Assembly: GCF_040741455.2 (NCBI RefSeq)
Contig: NZ_CP160328.2
Location: 2,173,701-2,237,700, forward strand
From: Snodgrassella alvi
GTDB lineage: Bacteria > Pseudomonadota > Gammaproteobacteria > Burkholderiales > Neisseriaceae
DNA length: 64,000 nt
Direction of reading: 5' to 3'
In this document: piece by piece, positions 37,225-46,926 of the stretch
Numbering within the stretch: position 1 is the stretch's first letter
Layout of the letters: the number at the start of each line of letters is the position of its first letter
The notes under the pieces: generated by a model
Databases searched by the model: none
Told to the model about the DNA's origin: nothing
The model's input: the letters and a program-made list of their open reading frames with translations, nothing else
Program-made: the position numbers and the translations under genes

Positions 37225-39495
37225 ATGGATGAATTAATCAAAGAAGCAGCATTACATTTTCACGAAGAACCCCGTCCCGGTAAAATTCAAATTACGCCAA
37301 CCAAGCCGCTGGCTACTCAATATGATTTGTCACTGGCTTATTCACCGGGTGTGGCTGCACCATGTATGGAAATTCACCGTGATCCCTTGAATGCATATCG
37401 TTATACTGCTCGCGGTAATCTGGTGGCTGTAATTTCCAATGGTACAGCCGTGCTGGGGTTGGGCAATATTGGTGCATTAGCCGGCAAACCGGTAATGGAA
37501 GGCAAAGGGGTACTGTTCAAAAAATTTGGCGGTATTGATGTATTCGATATCGAAGTAAACGAAACTGACCCAGATAAATTAGTTGATATTATTGCTTCTC
37601 TGGAACCGACTTTCGGTGGTATCAATCTGGAAGATATTAAAGCACCGGAATGTTTCTATATTGAGAAAAAACTGCGTGAACGTTGCAATATTCCGGTATT
37701 CCATGACGATCAGCATGGTACTGCTATCATTACCGCAGCAGCGATTAAAAATGGTTTGGAAGTAGTAGGTAAGGATATCAGTCAGGTTAAGCTAGTCTGC
37801 TCTGGAGCTGGTGCTGCGGCTATTGCTTGTCTGGAGCTCTTGGTAGCGCTGGGCATGAAACGCGAAAACATCACTGTGTGTGATTCTAAAGGTGTAATTT
37901 ACCAGAATCGCGAAGAAAACATGGTGGAATCGAAAAAACTATTTGCCATTCCTGATAATGGTCAGCGCAAGCTGGCTGATGCGGTACATGGCAAGGATAT
38001 TTTCCTTGGCTTGTCCGGCCCGAATGTTCTGAGCGTAGACATGCTCAAAACCATGGCTAAAGACCCGATTATTTTGGCTATGGCCAATCCGACACCAGAA
38101 ATATGGCCGCCGGAAGCCAAAGCAGCGCGGCCGGATGCTGTAATTGGTACAGGACGTTCTGATTTCCCGAATCAAGTAAACAATGTATTGTGCTTTCCGT
38201 TCATTTTCCGTGGCGCGCTGGATGTCGGCGCTACCACTATTAATGAACAGATGAAATTAGCCTGTGTGCACGCTATTGCTGAGCTGGCAAAAGCCGAGCT
38301 GAGTGACGAAGTTTCTGCAGCATATGGTAATGCCGAGTTGTCTTTTGGTCGTGAATATCTGATTCCGAAACCCTTTGACCCGCGCCTGATTGCGGTTGTT
38401 GCTCCGGCTGTTGCCAAAGCAGCGATGGATTCAGGTGTTGCAACCCGTCCGATTGCAGATATGGATGCTTATGTAGAAAAACTGAGTCAGTTTGTTTACA
38501 AATCCAGTCTGTTTATGAAACCGGTATTCTCACAGGCGAAGAAAGATGTAAAACGTGTGGTATTGTGTGAAGGTGAAGATGAGCGCGTTTTGCATGCTAC
38601 GCAGCATATAGTCAATCATAAACTGGCTTACCCAATTCTTATCGGCCGTCCGGCCGTTATTGAAGCACGGGCGAAAAAGCTAGGTCTGACTATTCAGTCA
38701 GGCAAAGATTTTGAAATTGTCAATAATCAGGATGATCCGCGCTACCGTGAATATTGGCAGGCTTATTATGAGCTGCGCAAACGTCATGGCGTTACTGAAG
38801 AGATGGCACGTCGCCGCATGATTAGCAGCTCTACACTGATTGGTGCCATGATGGTACGAATGGGCAGTGCTGATGCCTTGCTTTGTGGTACAGTTGGCCG
38901 TTTCCATGACCATTTCAATATTCTGGAAGAAGTAATTGGCTATAACAATGCTGAGCAGAATGCTTGTGCAATGAATGCACTCATTATGACTTCAGGCAAT
39001 ATGTTCATTGCTGATACTTACGTCAATCCTGAACCTACTGCCGAGCAAATTGCTGCAAACACACTGATGTGTGTGAATGAGATCAAACGCTTCGGTATCG
39101 AACCTAAAGTGGCGCTGTTGTCTAATTCCAACTTCGGTTCACTGGAACAGCCCAGCAGCAGCAAAATGCAGGAAGCTCTGGCTCTGATTAAAGAAGCAGA
39201 TCCAGAACTGAATGTCGATGGTGAAATGCAAGGTGATCTGGCTCTGGATGAAAAACTGCGTCAGAAATTAATGCCGGACTGCCAGCTTAAAGGTGCAGCT
39301 AATTTGCTGGTGATGCCTAATGTTGAGGCAGCCAACATCAGCTACAATTTGTTGCGTACTTCTTCTAATGGTGTAACCATTGGCCCGATTCTGATGGGTA
39401 TGAATGAATCCGTGCATATTGTTACTCCTATGGCTTCTGTACGCCGTATTGTCAATATGGTTGCTTTGGCTGCTGTGGATGCGCAGCGTAAATAA
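37225..39495 (+). CDS. maeB: NADP-dependent malic enzyme with phosphotransacetylase-like domain
   Basis: Decarboxylates malate to pyruvate with reduction of NADP. The malic domain (about residues 1-430) has [30 protein letters not shown]-type [12 protein letters not shown] and the Rossmann block [17 protein letters not shown]. The C-terminal phosphotransacetylase-like domain (about 430-756) is regulatory in this class. Start: ATG 37225 ([14 protein letters not shown], ribosome site GAGAA). 756 residues, the usual fused length. In a cell living on organic acids it would supply pyruvate and NADPH. Confidence 0.96.
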   Translation: MDELIKEAALHFHEEPRPGKIQITPTKPLATQYDLSLAYSPGVAAPCMEIHRDPLNAYRYTARGNLVAVISNGTAVLGLGNIGALAGKPVMEGKGVLFKKFGGIDVFDIEVNETDPDKLVDIIASLEPTFGGINLEDIKAPECFYIEKKLRERCNIPVFHDDQHGTAIITAAAIKNGLEVVGKDISQVKLVCSGAGAAAIACLELLVALGMKRENITVCDSKGVIYQNREENMVESKKLFAIPDNGQRKLADAVHGKDIFLGLSGPNVLSVDMLKTMAKDPIILAMANPTPEIWPPEAKAARPDAVIGTGRSDFPNQVNNVLCFPFIFRGALDVGATTINEQMKLACVHAIAELAKAELSDEVSAAYGNAELSFGREYLIPKPFDPRLIAVVAPAVAKAAMDSGVATRPIADMDAYVEKLSQFVYKSSLFMKPVFSQAKKDVKRVVLCEGEDERVLHATQHIVNHKLAYPILIGRPAVIEARAKKLGLTIQSGKDFEIVNNQDDPRYREYWQAYYELRKRHGVTEEMARRRMISSSTLIGAMMVRMGSADALLCGTVGRFHDHFNILEEVIGYNNAEQNACAMNALIMTSGNMFIADTYVNPEPTAEQIAANTLMCVNEIKRFGIEPKVALLSNSNFGSLEQPSSSKMQEALALIKEADPELNVDGEMQGDLALDEKLRQKLMPDCQLKGAANLLVMPNVEAANISYNLLRTSSNGVTIGPILMGMNESVHIVTPMASVRRIVNMVALAAVDAQRK

Positions 39496-39518
39496 CCACT
39501 GAGTCAGCTGAAAATGAA

Positions 39519-39552
39519 GCAGGCTGTCTGTATTTTTCAGACAGCCTTTTTG
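39519..39552 (+). terminator. Terminator of maeB
   Basis: A perfect 10-bp stem, AGGCTGTCTG (39521-39530) / CAGACAGCCT (39538-39547), with a 7-nt loop and a T-run. It lies just before greB. Confidence 0.9.
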
Positions 39553-39573
39553 TGTTAAATATGGAGACAGATT

Positions 39574-40077
39574 ATGTCTGATGTGCAGACGCAACCTGCG
39601 CCCAATTACATTACACCAGCCGGTCATCAGGCTTTACAGGACGAACTTTATCAACTGGTACACAAGGAACGGCCGGAAATCGTGAACGTGGTTAACTGGG
39701 CAGCCGGTAATGGAGACCGCAGTGAAAATGGTGATTATCTGTATGGTAAACGCCGGTTGCGAGAAATTGACCGGCGTATTCGGTTTTTGACTAAACGGCT
39801 TGAGGCTGCTCAGGTGATTGACCCAGAAACACGTGAGGCAAGTGATCAGGTATTTTTCAGTGCAACGGTAACCATTCTACGCGGCAATGGAATAGAACAA
39901 ACGGTACGCATCGTAGGTACCGACGAGATTGATACTAGTCGTAATAAGATTTCATGGGTATCGCCGCTGGCACGTACATTGCTTAAAGCACATGAAGGTG
40001 ATGAAGTACGCCTGCATGGTCCGGATGGGGTGGAAAATATTGAGATACTGGCTGTGGAATATATTCGCATTGATTAA
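39574..40077 (+). CDS. greB: Transcription elongation factor GreB
   Basis: Rescues backtracked RNA polymerase by stimulating transcript cleavage. The N-terminal coiled coil includes GNGDRSENGDYLYGKRRLRE with the catalytic acidic tip (the D-x-x-E pair). The FKBP-like C-terminal domain has VGTDEIDTSRNKISWVSPLA and the GreB-type ending. The 167-residue length and YGKRRLREIDRR favour GreB over GreA. GGAGA ribosome site. Confidence 0.94.
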   Translation: MSDVQTQPAPNYITPAGHQALQDELYQLVHKERPEIVNVVNWAAGNGDRSENGDYLYGKRRLREIDRRIRFLTKRLEAAQVIDPETREASDQVFFSATVTILRGNGIEQTVRIVGTDEIDTSRNKISWVSPLARTLLKAHEGDEVRLHGPDGVENIEILAVEYIRID

Positions 40078-40270
40078 TTTACTATTTAGCATACATAATG
40101 TTAAACTTAGTTATTAATCATACAGTTTGTGTTTTCAGTCTGTACTTTTATCAATGCTTTTTGCATGAAAACATAATAAACAACTTTTGTTGTGTTTATT
40201 ATCTTTGAGAAATGCATTGTAACTATTATCAGTATTGCTGCTAAAGACCCTTTATCTACTATTTTAATAC

Positions 40271-41182
40271 ATGAATCCAAAACTAGAACCAATTTTCAAA
40301 CAGCTTAATGCCCTGATTCTGGGTAAACAACAATTACTGATTCAGATTGTGACCTGTGTTTTGGCTCGCGGACATATTCTGCTGGAAGATGTCCCAGGAG
40401 TCGGCAAAACCACGCTCGCTCATGCACTGGCTGCAGTACTGGGATTGAAATACCAGCGTGTTCAGTTCACCAACGATATGCTGCCGGCTGATTTGCTTGG
40501 TGTGAGTATATTCCAGCCTAAAAGTGGCGAATTTGTGTTTCATCCGGGACCGGTTTTCAATTCCTTTTTACTGGCCGATGAAATCAACCGTGCTTCACCC
40601 AAGCTGCAATCGGCTTTATTAGAGGCGATGGAAGAAGGGCAGGCTTCTGTAGATGGGAAAACTTATACACTGCCTAAGCCCTTTCTGGTAGTGGCTACAC
40701 AGAATCCGACCGAACAGCTCGGTACCTATCCTTTGCCTGAATCGCAGCTTGATCGTTTTATGATGTGTCTGAGTATCGGCTATCCTGCTGAAAAAGAAGA
40801 GAAGCTGCTTTATGTTTCTGGCGGACGCCGCCAATTTGTACCACGCCTAAAAGCCGTTTGTAATGGGGAAACACTGCAGCAGTGGCAGGCAGAAGTAGCT
40901 AAAGTTAATTTATCTGTTGCCGCTGCTGATTATGTGTACCGACTGGTGGCGGCTACGCGGACTCCGGGTATGTTTGCTGTTGGTCTGAGTCCTCGTGCTG
41001 GCTTGGCAGTGGTTCAGGCAGCCAAAGCCTATGCTTGGATACATGGGCGAGCGCATGTGGTACCGGAAGATGTAAAAGCGGTTTGGGTATCCGTGGGAGC
41101 ACATCGCCTGCAACCAGTGCAGAGTCAATCCAGAAGCAGTACGCTGCTTAATGGGATGCTGGATAATGTTGCCGTGGTCTGA
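40271..41182 (+). CDS. MoxR family AAA+ ATPase
   Basis: A 303-residue AAA+ protein of the MoxR class, chaperone-like ATPases that help assemble or mature other complexes. Walker A DVPGVGKTTLAHALA, Walker B LLADEINRASPKLQSALLEA and sensor 1 VATQNPTEQLGTYPLPE are clear. The C-terminal helical lid ends AHRLQPVQSQ. It is followed at once by DUF58 and transglutaminase genes, the usual partners of this class, and overlaps the DUF58 gene by about 30 bases. Confidence 0.93.
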   Translation: MNPKLEPIFKQLNALILGKQQLLIQIVTCVLARGHILLEDVPGVGKTTLAHALAAVLGLKYQRVQFTNDMLPADLLGVSIFQPKSGEFVFHPGPVFNSFLLADEINRASPKLQSALLEAMEEGQASVDGKTYTLPKPFLVVATQNPTEQLGTYPLPESQLDRFMMCLSIGYPAEKEEKLLYVSGGRRQFVPRLKAVCNGETLQQWQAEVAKVNLSVAAADYVYRLVAATRTPGMFAVGLSPRAGLAVVQAAKAYAWIHGRAHVVPEDVKAVWVSVGAHRLQPVQSQSRSSTLLNGMLDNVAVV

Positions 41183-42101
41183 GGTGTCCGTACCCACGTT
41201 GATAGACGGGCATACGGCTTTGCGTGCTCGAAATATACGTTTTAATCTGACACGCATGGGATGGGGATTGGCTATTGCCTGTATTCTGCTGTGGATTATG
41301 GCGGTGAATTATCAGATCAATGTAGCTTATGCGCTGGTATTTTGGCTACTTGGTATATTGGTGTTTGGGGCGCTGGCCAGTTTCCGGCAGCTAAGTGGTC
41401 TGATTTTGGCTGTTGTGCCGCAATCAGAATATTTTGCCGGTAAAGATTGTGTACTGACTTTACGTGCCTGTGACAATAGTAAACGAACACGTTGGTTATG
41501 GTTACAGACGGCACAGGAAATTAGCGGTACTCCAGAGGACTGGCAGCTGTGGAAAATTACACCTGAGAATACTGATTTTGTCTGGACTTTACCACCACAA
41601 CGGCGCGGCATTTTGCCAACACTAATGTTAGCAGGTGCCAGTATGGCTCCGTTTGGTCTGGTAATGATTAAAACACAGTGGGAATTTACAGATGAAATTG
41701 TTATTTTTCCACAACCGATCGAACATACTATTTCGTCAGTAAAAAGCATTAGTGGTGAGCAAAACAGCCAAATCAGCCAGAGTGGACAAGATCCGGCTTA
41801 TCTACTTCCACACCAAAATGCTATTTCAGCACGGCAGATTGCATGGAAGCATTATGCTAAAAGTGGTGATTTACTGGATAAGTATTTTGACCAAGGTGCT
41901 CCGCTGGCAGATCCATTGCTGATTTCCTATCGCGATTATCCGCAGGGCACCAGTGTAGAACAGATGGCCAGTAAAATGTGCTTCAGAGTATTGGCCGCAG
42001 ATGCCCGTGGTGAAAAGTATATTCTCGAATTACCGCGTCAGCGCTATGAAGCAGCGACTGCACAACGAACACAATGTCTGAATGCTCTGGGTAGATGGTA
42101 A
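41151..42101 (+). CDS. DUF58 domain membrane protein
   Basis: A 316-residue protein. Two hydrophobic segments near the N-terminus (about residues 36-55 and 58-80) are followed by a beta-rich region and the DUF58 core, RQIAWKHYAKSGDLLDKYFD, the hallmark motif. The most upstream start overlaps moxR by 32 bases; ATG 41166 or a GTG near 41184 are alternatives, and none has a good ribosome site. The DUF58-MoxR-transglutaminase trio suggests an envelope protein-processing or assembly role, unproven. Confidence 0.85.
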   Translation: MGCWIMLPWSEVSVPTLIDGHTALRARNIRFNLTRMGWGLAIACILLWIMAVNYQINVAYALVFWLLGILVFGALASFRQLSGLILAVVPQSEYFAGKDCVLTLRACDNSKRTRWLWLQTAQEISGTPEDWQLWKITPENTDFVWTLPPQRRGILPTLMLAGASMAPFGLVMIKTQWEFTDEIVIFPQPIEHTISSVKSISGEQNSQISQSGQDPAYLLPHQNAISARQIAWKHYAKSGDLLDKYFDQGAPLADPLLISYRDYPQGTSVEQMASKMCFRVLAADARGEKYILELPRQRYEAATAQRTQCLNALGRW

Positions 42102-44110
42102 TGTGGCTAGCTGATCCGGTATTTTTGCGTAAATCTCCCCCTAAGCGTACGCAGTTAATTCTGTTGCTGATGCTGGCTTGGATAGCTTTACCATTGCTGT
42201 TTGATTTACCTATGAGTGTTGGTGCAGCATTTGCCTTGCTCTGGCTGATACGAGTGGGTTTACTTTTTACTAAAATCAAAAAGCTGCCATTATGGGCATT
42301 GGTAATATTATTGCTGGGTTCGACGGTATGGATATATTTTCGACTGGGTACCATCATTGGACGTGATGCTAGTGTTTCCTTGCTGATGCTGATGATTATG
42401 CTGAAAGCCTTCGAGGGAGAAACCTTGCGTGACTGGCAAATTCTGCTTCTGGCTCAGTTGATTTTAATGGGTGGCGGCCTACTGTTTAATCAGAGCATAC
42501 TGATGGCGCCCTGGCTGATTGTGGCTTTATTCTGCCTTATTTCGGCTTTAGGTTTACTCGCCGCTACTCAGCCATCAGCCGCTATTCGTCAGGGTGCATT
42601 GATTCTGTTACTGTCTTTTCCATTGGCGGTGATTCTGTTTCTAGTTGTCCCACGTAAGGATAAGCCCTTATGGGGAATACCCCAGCCGCAGCAATCAGCT
42701 GCTACAACAGGTATATCGGATACGCTGGTTGCGGGTAGTGTCAGTAATTTAGTCCTAGACAATGCGTTGATTTTCAATGCTACCTTTGATAATGATATTA
42801 AACCCAGACAAGCCGATCTTTACTGGCGTGTATTGGTAATGGGTAGAAATTATGATGGTGAATGGCGGGCAGTAAAAGAACAATACACAGATGAAGACTC
42901 ATTGCAATTGCCGTCTAAGGATAATTTGGCTCAGCAAAGCAATAATCGGCTTTTGGGTTACCAGCTGATTATTCAGGATGACCATGGCCGTATTCCAGCG
43001 TTAGATCAACCCTTGGCTGACGGTCAGCCAGATTTAAACCGACGCGTTGGCAATGTGGTGCGGGTAAATCGTAGCAGAGAAGGTTTACGTCGTATTCATT
43101 TGTATTCTCAGTTGACGCCATATTTATATCAGCAGATGGATGAGGCTTTACTGAGTTATTACACTCAGCTGCCGGATGGATTAAATCCTCAAACTCGTCA
43201 ATTGGCACAGCAGATGGCCAGACAATCTGGTAGTAGTGAAGAATTCATCCGTCATATAATGGATTATTTTCGTAATAATCACTTTCAATACACACTCACT
43301 CCTCAAACCAGTGATGAACCTGTAAATCGTACGGATTTTTTCTTATTTCAAAGTAGAGAAGGGTTTTGTGAGCATTATGCAGATGCCACTGTGTGGCTGG
43401 CAAGAGCGGTAGGTGTGCCTGCACGAGTGGTAGTTGGCTATCAGGGTGGTGAATATCATCCTGAAGGGAAATTTTGGCAGATTCGAAGCAAGGATGCACA
43501 TGCATGGGTTGAAATCTGGATTGCAGAAAAAGGCAGATGGCAGCGTGTGGATCCGACTACTGCAGCCGCTGCTTCACGGATAGAAAAAGGGATTGAAGAT
43601 GCTCTCCCCGCAGGTCAACGTGCCAGTTTGACATCTTCTTATCCTTTATTACAGAAATATTTGGATAATGGCCAGTTTTACTGGCAGCAATGGGTTGTCA
43701 ACTATGATACAGGAAGCCAGAAATCAATTCTAACGTGGCTAAATTTGAAAAATTTACCTGTCTCTGTACTGGTTGTGATGGTTGTTGTTGTCATCATCAT
43801 TATGGCATTGCCGTTAGTTTTTTGGTTGCGGCGGCAGGGAGATGTGCAGTCACAGCCGCTTACTGACGGCATTAATTTGCTGAAGCAATCCGTAATAGAA
43901 GGTGAAGAAGATGAATTAGCGGCAATGGGACCGCTGGAGCTGCAAGCTCTTCTGGCCGAACATAATCTCCTTAATGCAGATTTGGCAGCTTTGCTGATGC
44001 AATATATTGATTGGCAATATGGTGCAGGTGGATTGCCAGACAAGCGACAACAGCGTATTTGGTATCGTAAGATGAAAAAAGCTGTCCGCCAGCTAAATAA
44101 ACAGGAATAA
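42095..44110 (+). CDS. TgpA-type membrane transglutaminase-like protein (DUF3488)
   Basis: 671 residues. About five or six membrane segments occupy the N-terminal third (to about residue 190). A periplasmic domain follows, with the transglutaminase core: SREGFCEHYADATVWLARA (nucleophile Cys at about 425), then DAHAWVEIWI (His) and WQRVDPT (Asp). A last membrane segment (about 555-580) and a cytoplasmic tail end it. TgpA-type proteins are envelope enzymes, essential in Pseudomonas. ATG 42101, which overlaps the DUF58 stop as TAATG, may be the true start. Confidence 0.9.
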   Translation: MVMWLADPVFLRKSPPKRTQLILLLMLAWIALPLLFDLPMSVGAAFALLWLIRVGLLFTKIKKLPLWALVILLLGSTVWIYFRLGTIIGRDASVSLLMLMIMLKAFEGETLRDWQILLLAQLILMGGGLLFNQSILMAPWLIVALFCLISALGLLAATQPSAAIRQGALILLLSFPLAVILFLVVPRKDKPLWGIPQPQQSAATTGISDTLVAGSVSNLVLDNALIFNATFDNDIKPRQADLYWRVLVMGRNYDGEWRAVKEQYTDEDSLQLPSKDNLAQQSNNRLLGYQLIIQDDHGRIPALDQPLADGQPDLNRRVGNVVRVNRSREGLRRIHLYSQLTPYLYQQMDEALLSYYTQLPDGLNPQTRQLAQQMARQSGSSEEFIRHIMDYFRNNHFQYTLTPQTSDEPVNRTDFFLFQSREGFCEHYADATVWLARAVGVPARVVVGYQGGEYHPEGKFWQIRSKDAHAWVEIWIAEKGRWQRVDPTTAAAASRIEKGIEDALPAGQRASLTSSYPLLQKYLDNGQFYWQQWVVNYDTGSQKSILTWLNLKNLPVSVLVVMVVVVIIIMALPLVFWLRRQGDVQSQPLTDGINLLKQSVIEGEEDELAAMGPLELQALLAEHNLLNADLAALLMQYIDWQYGAGGLPDKRQQRIWYRKMKKAVRQLNKQE

Positions 44111-44886
44111 ACGGGTATATCCGTTTATATATCTCCGTTGATGCGGATTAAAATCGATTTTTAAACGAAAACTACCCAACTATTGAGTTTAACTCAATCG
44201 CTGGGTAGCTTATTACAGCTGTGAATGATCATATTAATTTCTAGCCTGAAGTTTTTCTGTGTGGTCTGTGAAACAGTCCGTACAAAATTCCCGCAGACAG
44301 ATAGCTTTTAATCAATTTGATTAAAAGCTATGAAATAACAATACGTTAAATCATTTTGATTGAAAAGAATTAATTATTGTTAATATTTAACTATTTGATT
44401 TTAATAATTATAAATTTTTAATAAAGTGTTGTTAAAAACGAAATATCCTTTTTTTTTGCGTAGTTAATTCACTGATGATTGATTATTTGATGTTTGAAAG
44501 GGATTGTTAAAAAGCAGCTATTATTGAACATAATAAGTTAACGTTTTAATTATAAAGTGTTGTTAGACTGTGTGAATTCTGTAAACTGCAATGATTTTCA
44601 AAACAGAATTCTCAAAACCAATTTAGGGCAAAGCTCGATTGAGAATGAGTCTAGGCTATATGGTATCTGATGATTCTGAGCCAAGGTGTGTCAGATACCT
44701 TGCGCTATTTTAAGTTTATTTAGTGATATTTTTTGGGATATTAGCTGGTTATTATTTTTTTCTGAATATTTTGTATTTAGTAAATGTGATATTTTGGAAA
44801 ATTCCAAACTCTAAACTTAGGCTGATTTAGGGGCAATTTCGTTAAAATAGATATTTTAAATGGTTTACCAAAATCTGACCGATATA
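44111..44886. other. Structured AT-rich gap between the transglutaminase gene and poxB
   Basis: No gene is visible. A hairpin ATAAACGG/CCGTTTAT (44107-44128) follows the transglutaminase gene. A compound hairpin at 44172-44208 (CTACCCA / TGGGTAG enclosing ATTGAGTT / AACTCAAT) has a T-run only on the minus strand. Further stems are GAATTCTG/CAGAATTC (44574-44611) and GGTATCTGA/TCAGATACC (44662-44699). The 14-mer direct repeat is listed separately. Confidence 0.5.
44421..44565. repeat. Direct repeat of a 14-mer, 131 bp apart
   Basis: ATAAAGTGTTGTTA occurs at 44421-44434 and again at 44552-44565, in the same orientation, in otherwise AT-rich non-coding DNA. It could be a pair of protein-binding sites or a leftover of a small duplication. 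Confidence 0.5.
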
Positions 44887-44926
44887 ATAAAACTTACTGC
44901 CCAACCGGATGCTGAGCAGTAAGTTT
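44887..44926 (-). terminator. Terminator of poxB
   Basis: A perfect 10-bp stem, AACTTACTGC (44891-44900) / GCAGTAAGTT (44916-44925), has a 15-nt loop and is followed on the minus strand by TTATTATA. It begins 13 bases after the poxB stop. Confidence 0.85.
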
Positions 44927-44938
44927 GTTCGTTTTGGT

Positions 44939-46651
44939 TTAAATATTATTTTTTATCATGTCGATAACATCTTTACCTTTGCCTTCAAGAATGGCTTTAG
45001 AACCATACCAAACCATGTTTTTAACATTCTCATAGCTGATTGAAGGAGGCATAATCAGTTCTTTGTCGCTGATAACCACGTCCAGCAAAGCCGGTCCTTT
45101 GTGTGCCAGAAAACTTTGAACGGCTGTTTCCAGTTCGGAAGATTTGCTTACACTTTGCGCGCTAAAGCCACAACCTTCGGCTATAGTCTTGAAATCGCCG
45201 TTTTTCAGGTCTACATACACTTCGACCAGTCCTTCACCTTTTTGTTCCTGCTCAACAAAGTTAAGGGAGCTGTTGTTAAAAACGACAATTTTAATGGGCA
45301 GATTTTCTTGTTTGGCAGTAAGTAAGTCACCCATCAGCATGGCTAGTCCGCCATCACCTGATAAAGAAATTACCTGCCGGCCTGGAAATGCTTTTTGAAA
45401 GCCATAAGCCTGAGGCATGCTGTTAGCCATAGTGCCGTGTTTCAGGCTGGTGAGAAAGCGCCGTTTACCGTTCATGTTTAGATAGCGGGCACCCCAGAGC
45501 ATCGGTGTACCGACATCTGCCGTAATCAGAGCATCATCATCTGCATATTTATCAATTAATTCAACTAATTGCTGCGGATGTATTGGGTGTTTATCATCCG
45601 GGGTGGCAAATGATTGAAATTTCTCCATGATTTTGGCAAATAGTGCAGTGTAGTGATCCAGAAAGCTGCTGTCGCTTCTAGCTTGGATTTTAGGGAGCAC
45701 ATTTTGCAAAGTGGTTTTTACATCTCCAACTAGTCCTAGATTGATTGGATGACGTAACCCCAGCTGAGTCGCATCATGGTCAATTTGAATGATGCTGGTG
45801 TGGTCAGGATAATATTCAGACCATGCAAAGCCACAGCCTAATAATAAAAGCGTATCGCATTCCTTGATTGCTTCATAGCCGGCTTTGGTGCCGAACATAC
45901 CCGTCATGCCTACTTGATAAGGGTTATCCCAGGCAATGCTGTCTTTAGCTCGTGAAGTGTGTACCACCGGCGCTTTTAGTTTTTCTGCCAGAGCAATTAC
46001 TTCGTCATGAGCATCTTTACTACCATAGCCGGCGTAGATGGTGATTTTTTTACCCTGATTAATGGCTTCGGCTAGTTTTTCGATTTCTTGATCATTTGGT
46101 CTGGTTACCGGCTGTGGCTGCCAAATCTGTATGGGTTGTTCGGCTATTTCCATCTTGCTGATGTCACTAGGCAGGATGACAACGGCTACACCACGTTTAT
46201 TGATGGCAGCCTGAGCAGCTTGCGTAAATATGCGTTGTGCTTCCTGTGGCTGATTTACCATCTGACAAAATACGCTGGTATCCTGATAGACTTTGAGAAA
46301 ATCAACTTCTTGTGGAAAGCCGGTTCCCATTGAAGTAGCGGCTAATTGGCTAGCAATGACAATCACAGGTGCATTGTTTCGATTTGATTCATATAGGCCA
46401 TTAATCAAATGCAGGCTGCCTGGTCCACAGGAACCGGCACAAGCTGTAAGCTTGTTGGTAATCATGGCTTCCGCACCGGCGGCAAATGCGGCAGCTTCTT
46501 CGTGACGGGTGTGTACCCAGTTTATACTGCTTTTTTGGATGGCTTTGCCGACAAAATTCAAAGTATCCCCGATGATGCCATAACAGTTGCTTACTCCTGC
46601 TGCAGTGAGTACATCAACCAGTATTTCTGAAACGGTTTTGGTTTTAGACAT
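44939..46651 (-). CDS. poxB: Pyruvate oxidase / pyruvate dehydrogenase (quinone), ThDP-dependent
   Basis: Converts pyruvate to acetate and CO2, passing electrons to quinone (PoxB), or to acetyl phosphate in oxidase relatives. 570 residues in three domains: N-terminal ThDP-PYR (HTRHEEAAAFAAGAEA with the catalytic Glu), central FAD/nucleotide fold, and C-terminal ThDP-PP with SLSGDGGLAMLMGDLLTA and IVVFNNSSL (GDG-N motif). The strong AGAGGAAA ribosome site fixes the start. A near-perfect palindrome lies about 150 bases upstream. The C-terminus ends in a basic/hydrophobic helix, as in membrane-binding PoxB, which favours the quinone enzyme. Confidence 0.92.
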   Translation of the reverse strand: MSKTKTVSEILVDVLTAAGVSNCYGIIGDTLNFVGKAIQKSSINWVHTRHEEAAAFAAGAEAMITNKLTACAGSCGPGSLHLINGLYESNRNNAPVIVIASQLAATSMGTGFPQEVDFLKVYQDTSVFCQMVNQPQEAQRIFTQAAQAAINKRGVAVVILPSDISKMEIAEQPIQIWQPQPVTRPNDQEIEKLAEAINQGKKITIYAGYGSKDAHDEVIALAEKLKAPVVHTSRAKDSIAWDNPYQVGMTGMFGTKAGYEAIKECDTLLLLGCGFAWSEYYPDHTSIIQIDHDATQLGLRHPINLGLVGDVKTTLQNVLPKIQARSDSSFLDHYTALFAKIMEKFQSFATPDDKHPIHPQQLVELIDKYADDDALITADVGTPMLWGARYLNMNGKRRFLTSLKHGTMANSMPQAYGFQKAFPGRQVISLSGDGGLAMLMGDLLTAKQENLPIKIVVFNNSSLNFVEQEQKGEGLVEVYVDLKNGDFKTIAEGCGFSAQSVSKSSELETAVQSFLAHKGPALLDVVISDKELIMPPSISYENVKNMVWYGSKAILEGKGKDVIDMIKNNI

Positions 46652-46803
46652 GATGTATTTCCTCTAAAATTGATCACTTATTAATGCTTTTGAATAAATA
46701 TATACTATGCTGGATATTCCTCTGAATATTATGGCTATAATTGTTATTCAAAATATTGAAATTAAAGGTATGTTAATTCTTTATCAATATTTAATCTATT
46801 GTA

Positions 46804-46824
46804 GTATTGTGAAATCCACAATAC
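46804..46824. promoter_or_regulatory. Palindrome upstream of poxB (possible operator)
   Basis: GTATTGTG (46804-46811), 5 nt, CACAATAC (46817-46824): a perfect 8-bp inverted repeat with an odd-sized centre in the 275-bp region that must contain the poxB promoter. There is no T-run beside it, so an operator is more likely than a terminator. Confidence 0.4.
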
Positions 46825-46875
46825 AATAATGTTAATAAAATTCATTATAAGTTGATAATTTCAAATATTATTTAA

Positions 46876-46908
46876 ATAAAAAAGCAGCCGCATCTTATAG
46901 CGGCTGCC
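46876..46908 (-). terminator. Terminator of grxB
   Basis: An 8-bp GC-rich stem, GCAGCCGC (46884-46891) / GCGGCTGC (46900-46907), is followed on the minus strand by TTTTTTA. It begins 19 bases past the stop. Confidence 0.9.
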
Positions 46909-46926
46909 CAATATAAAAAGGCTGTT

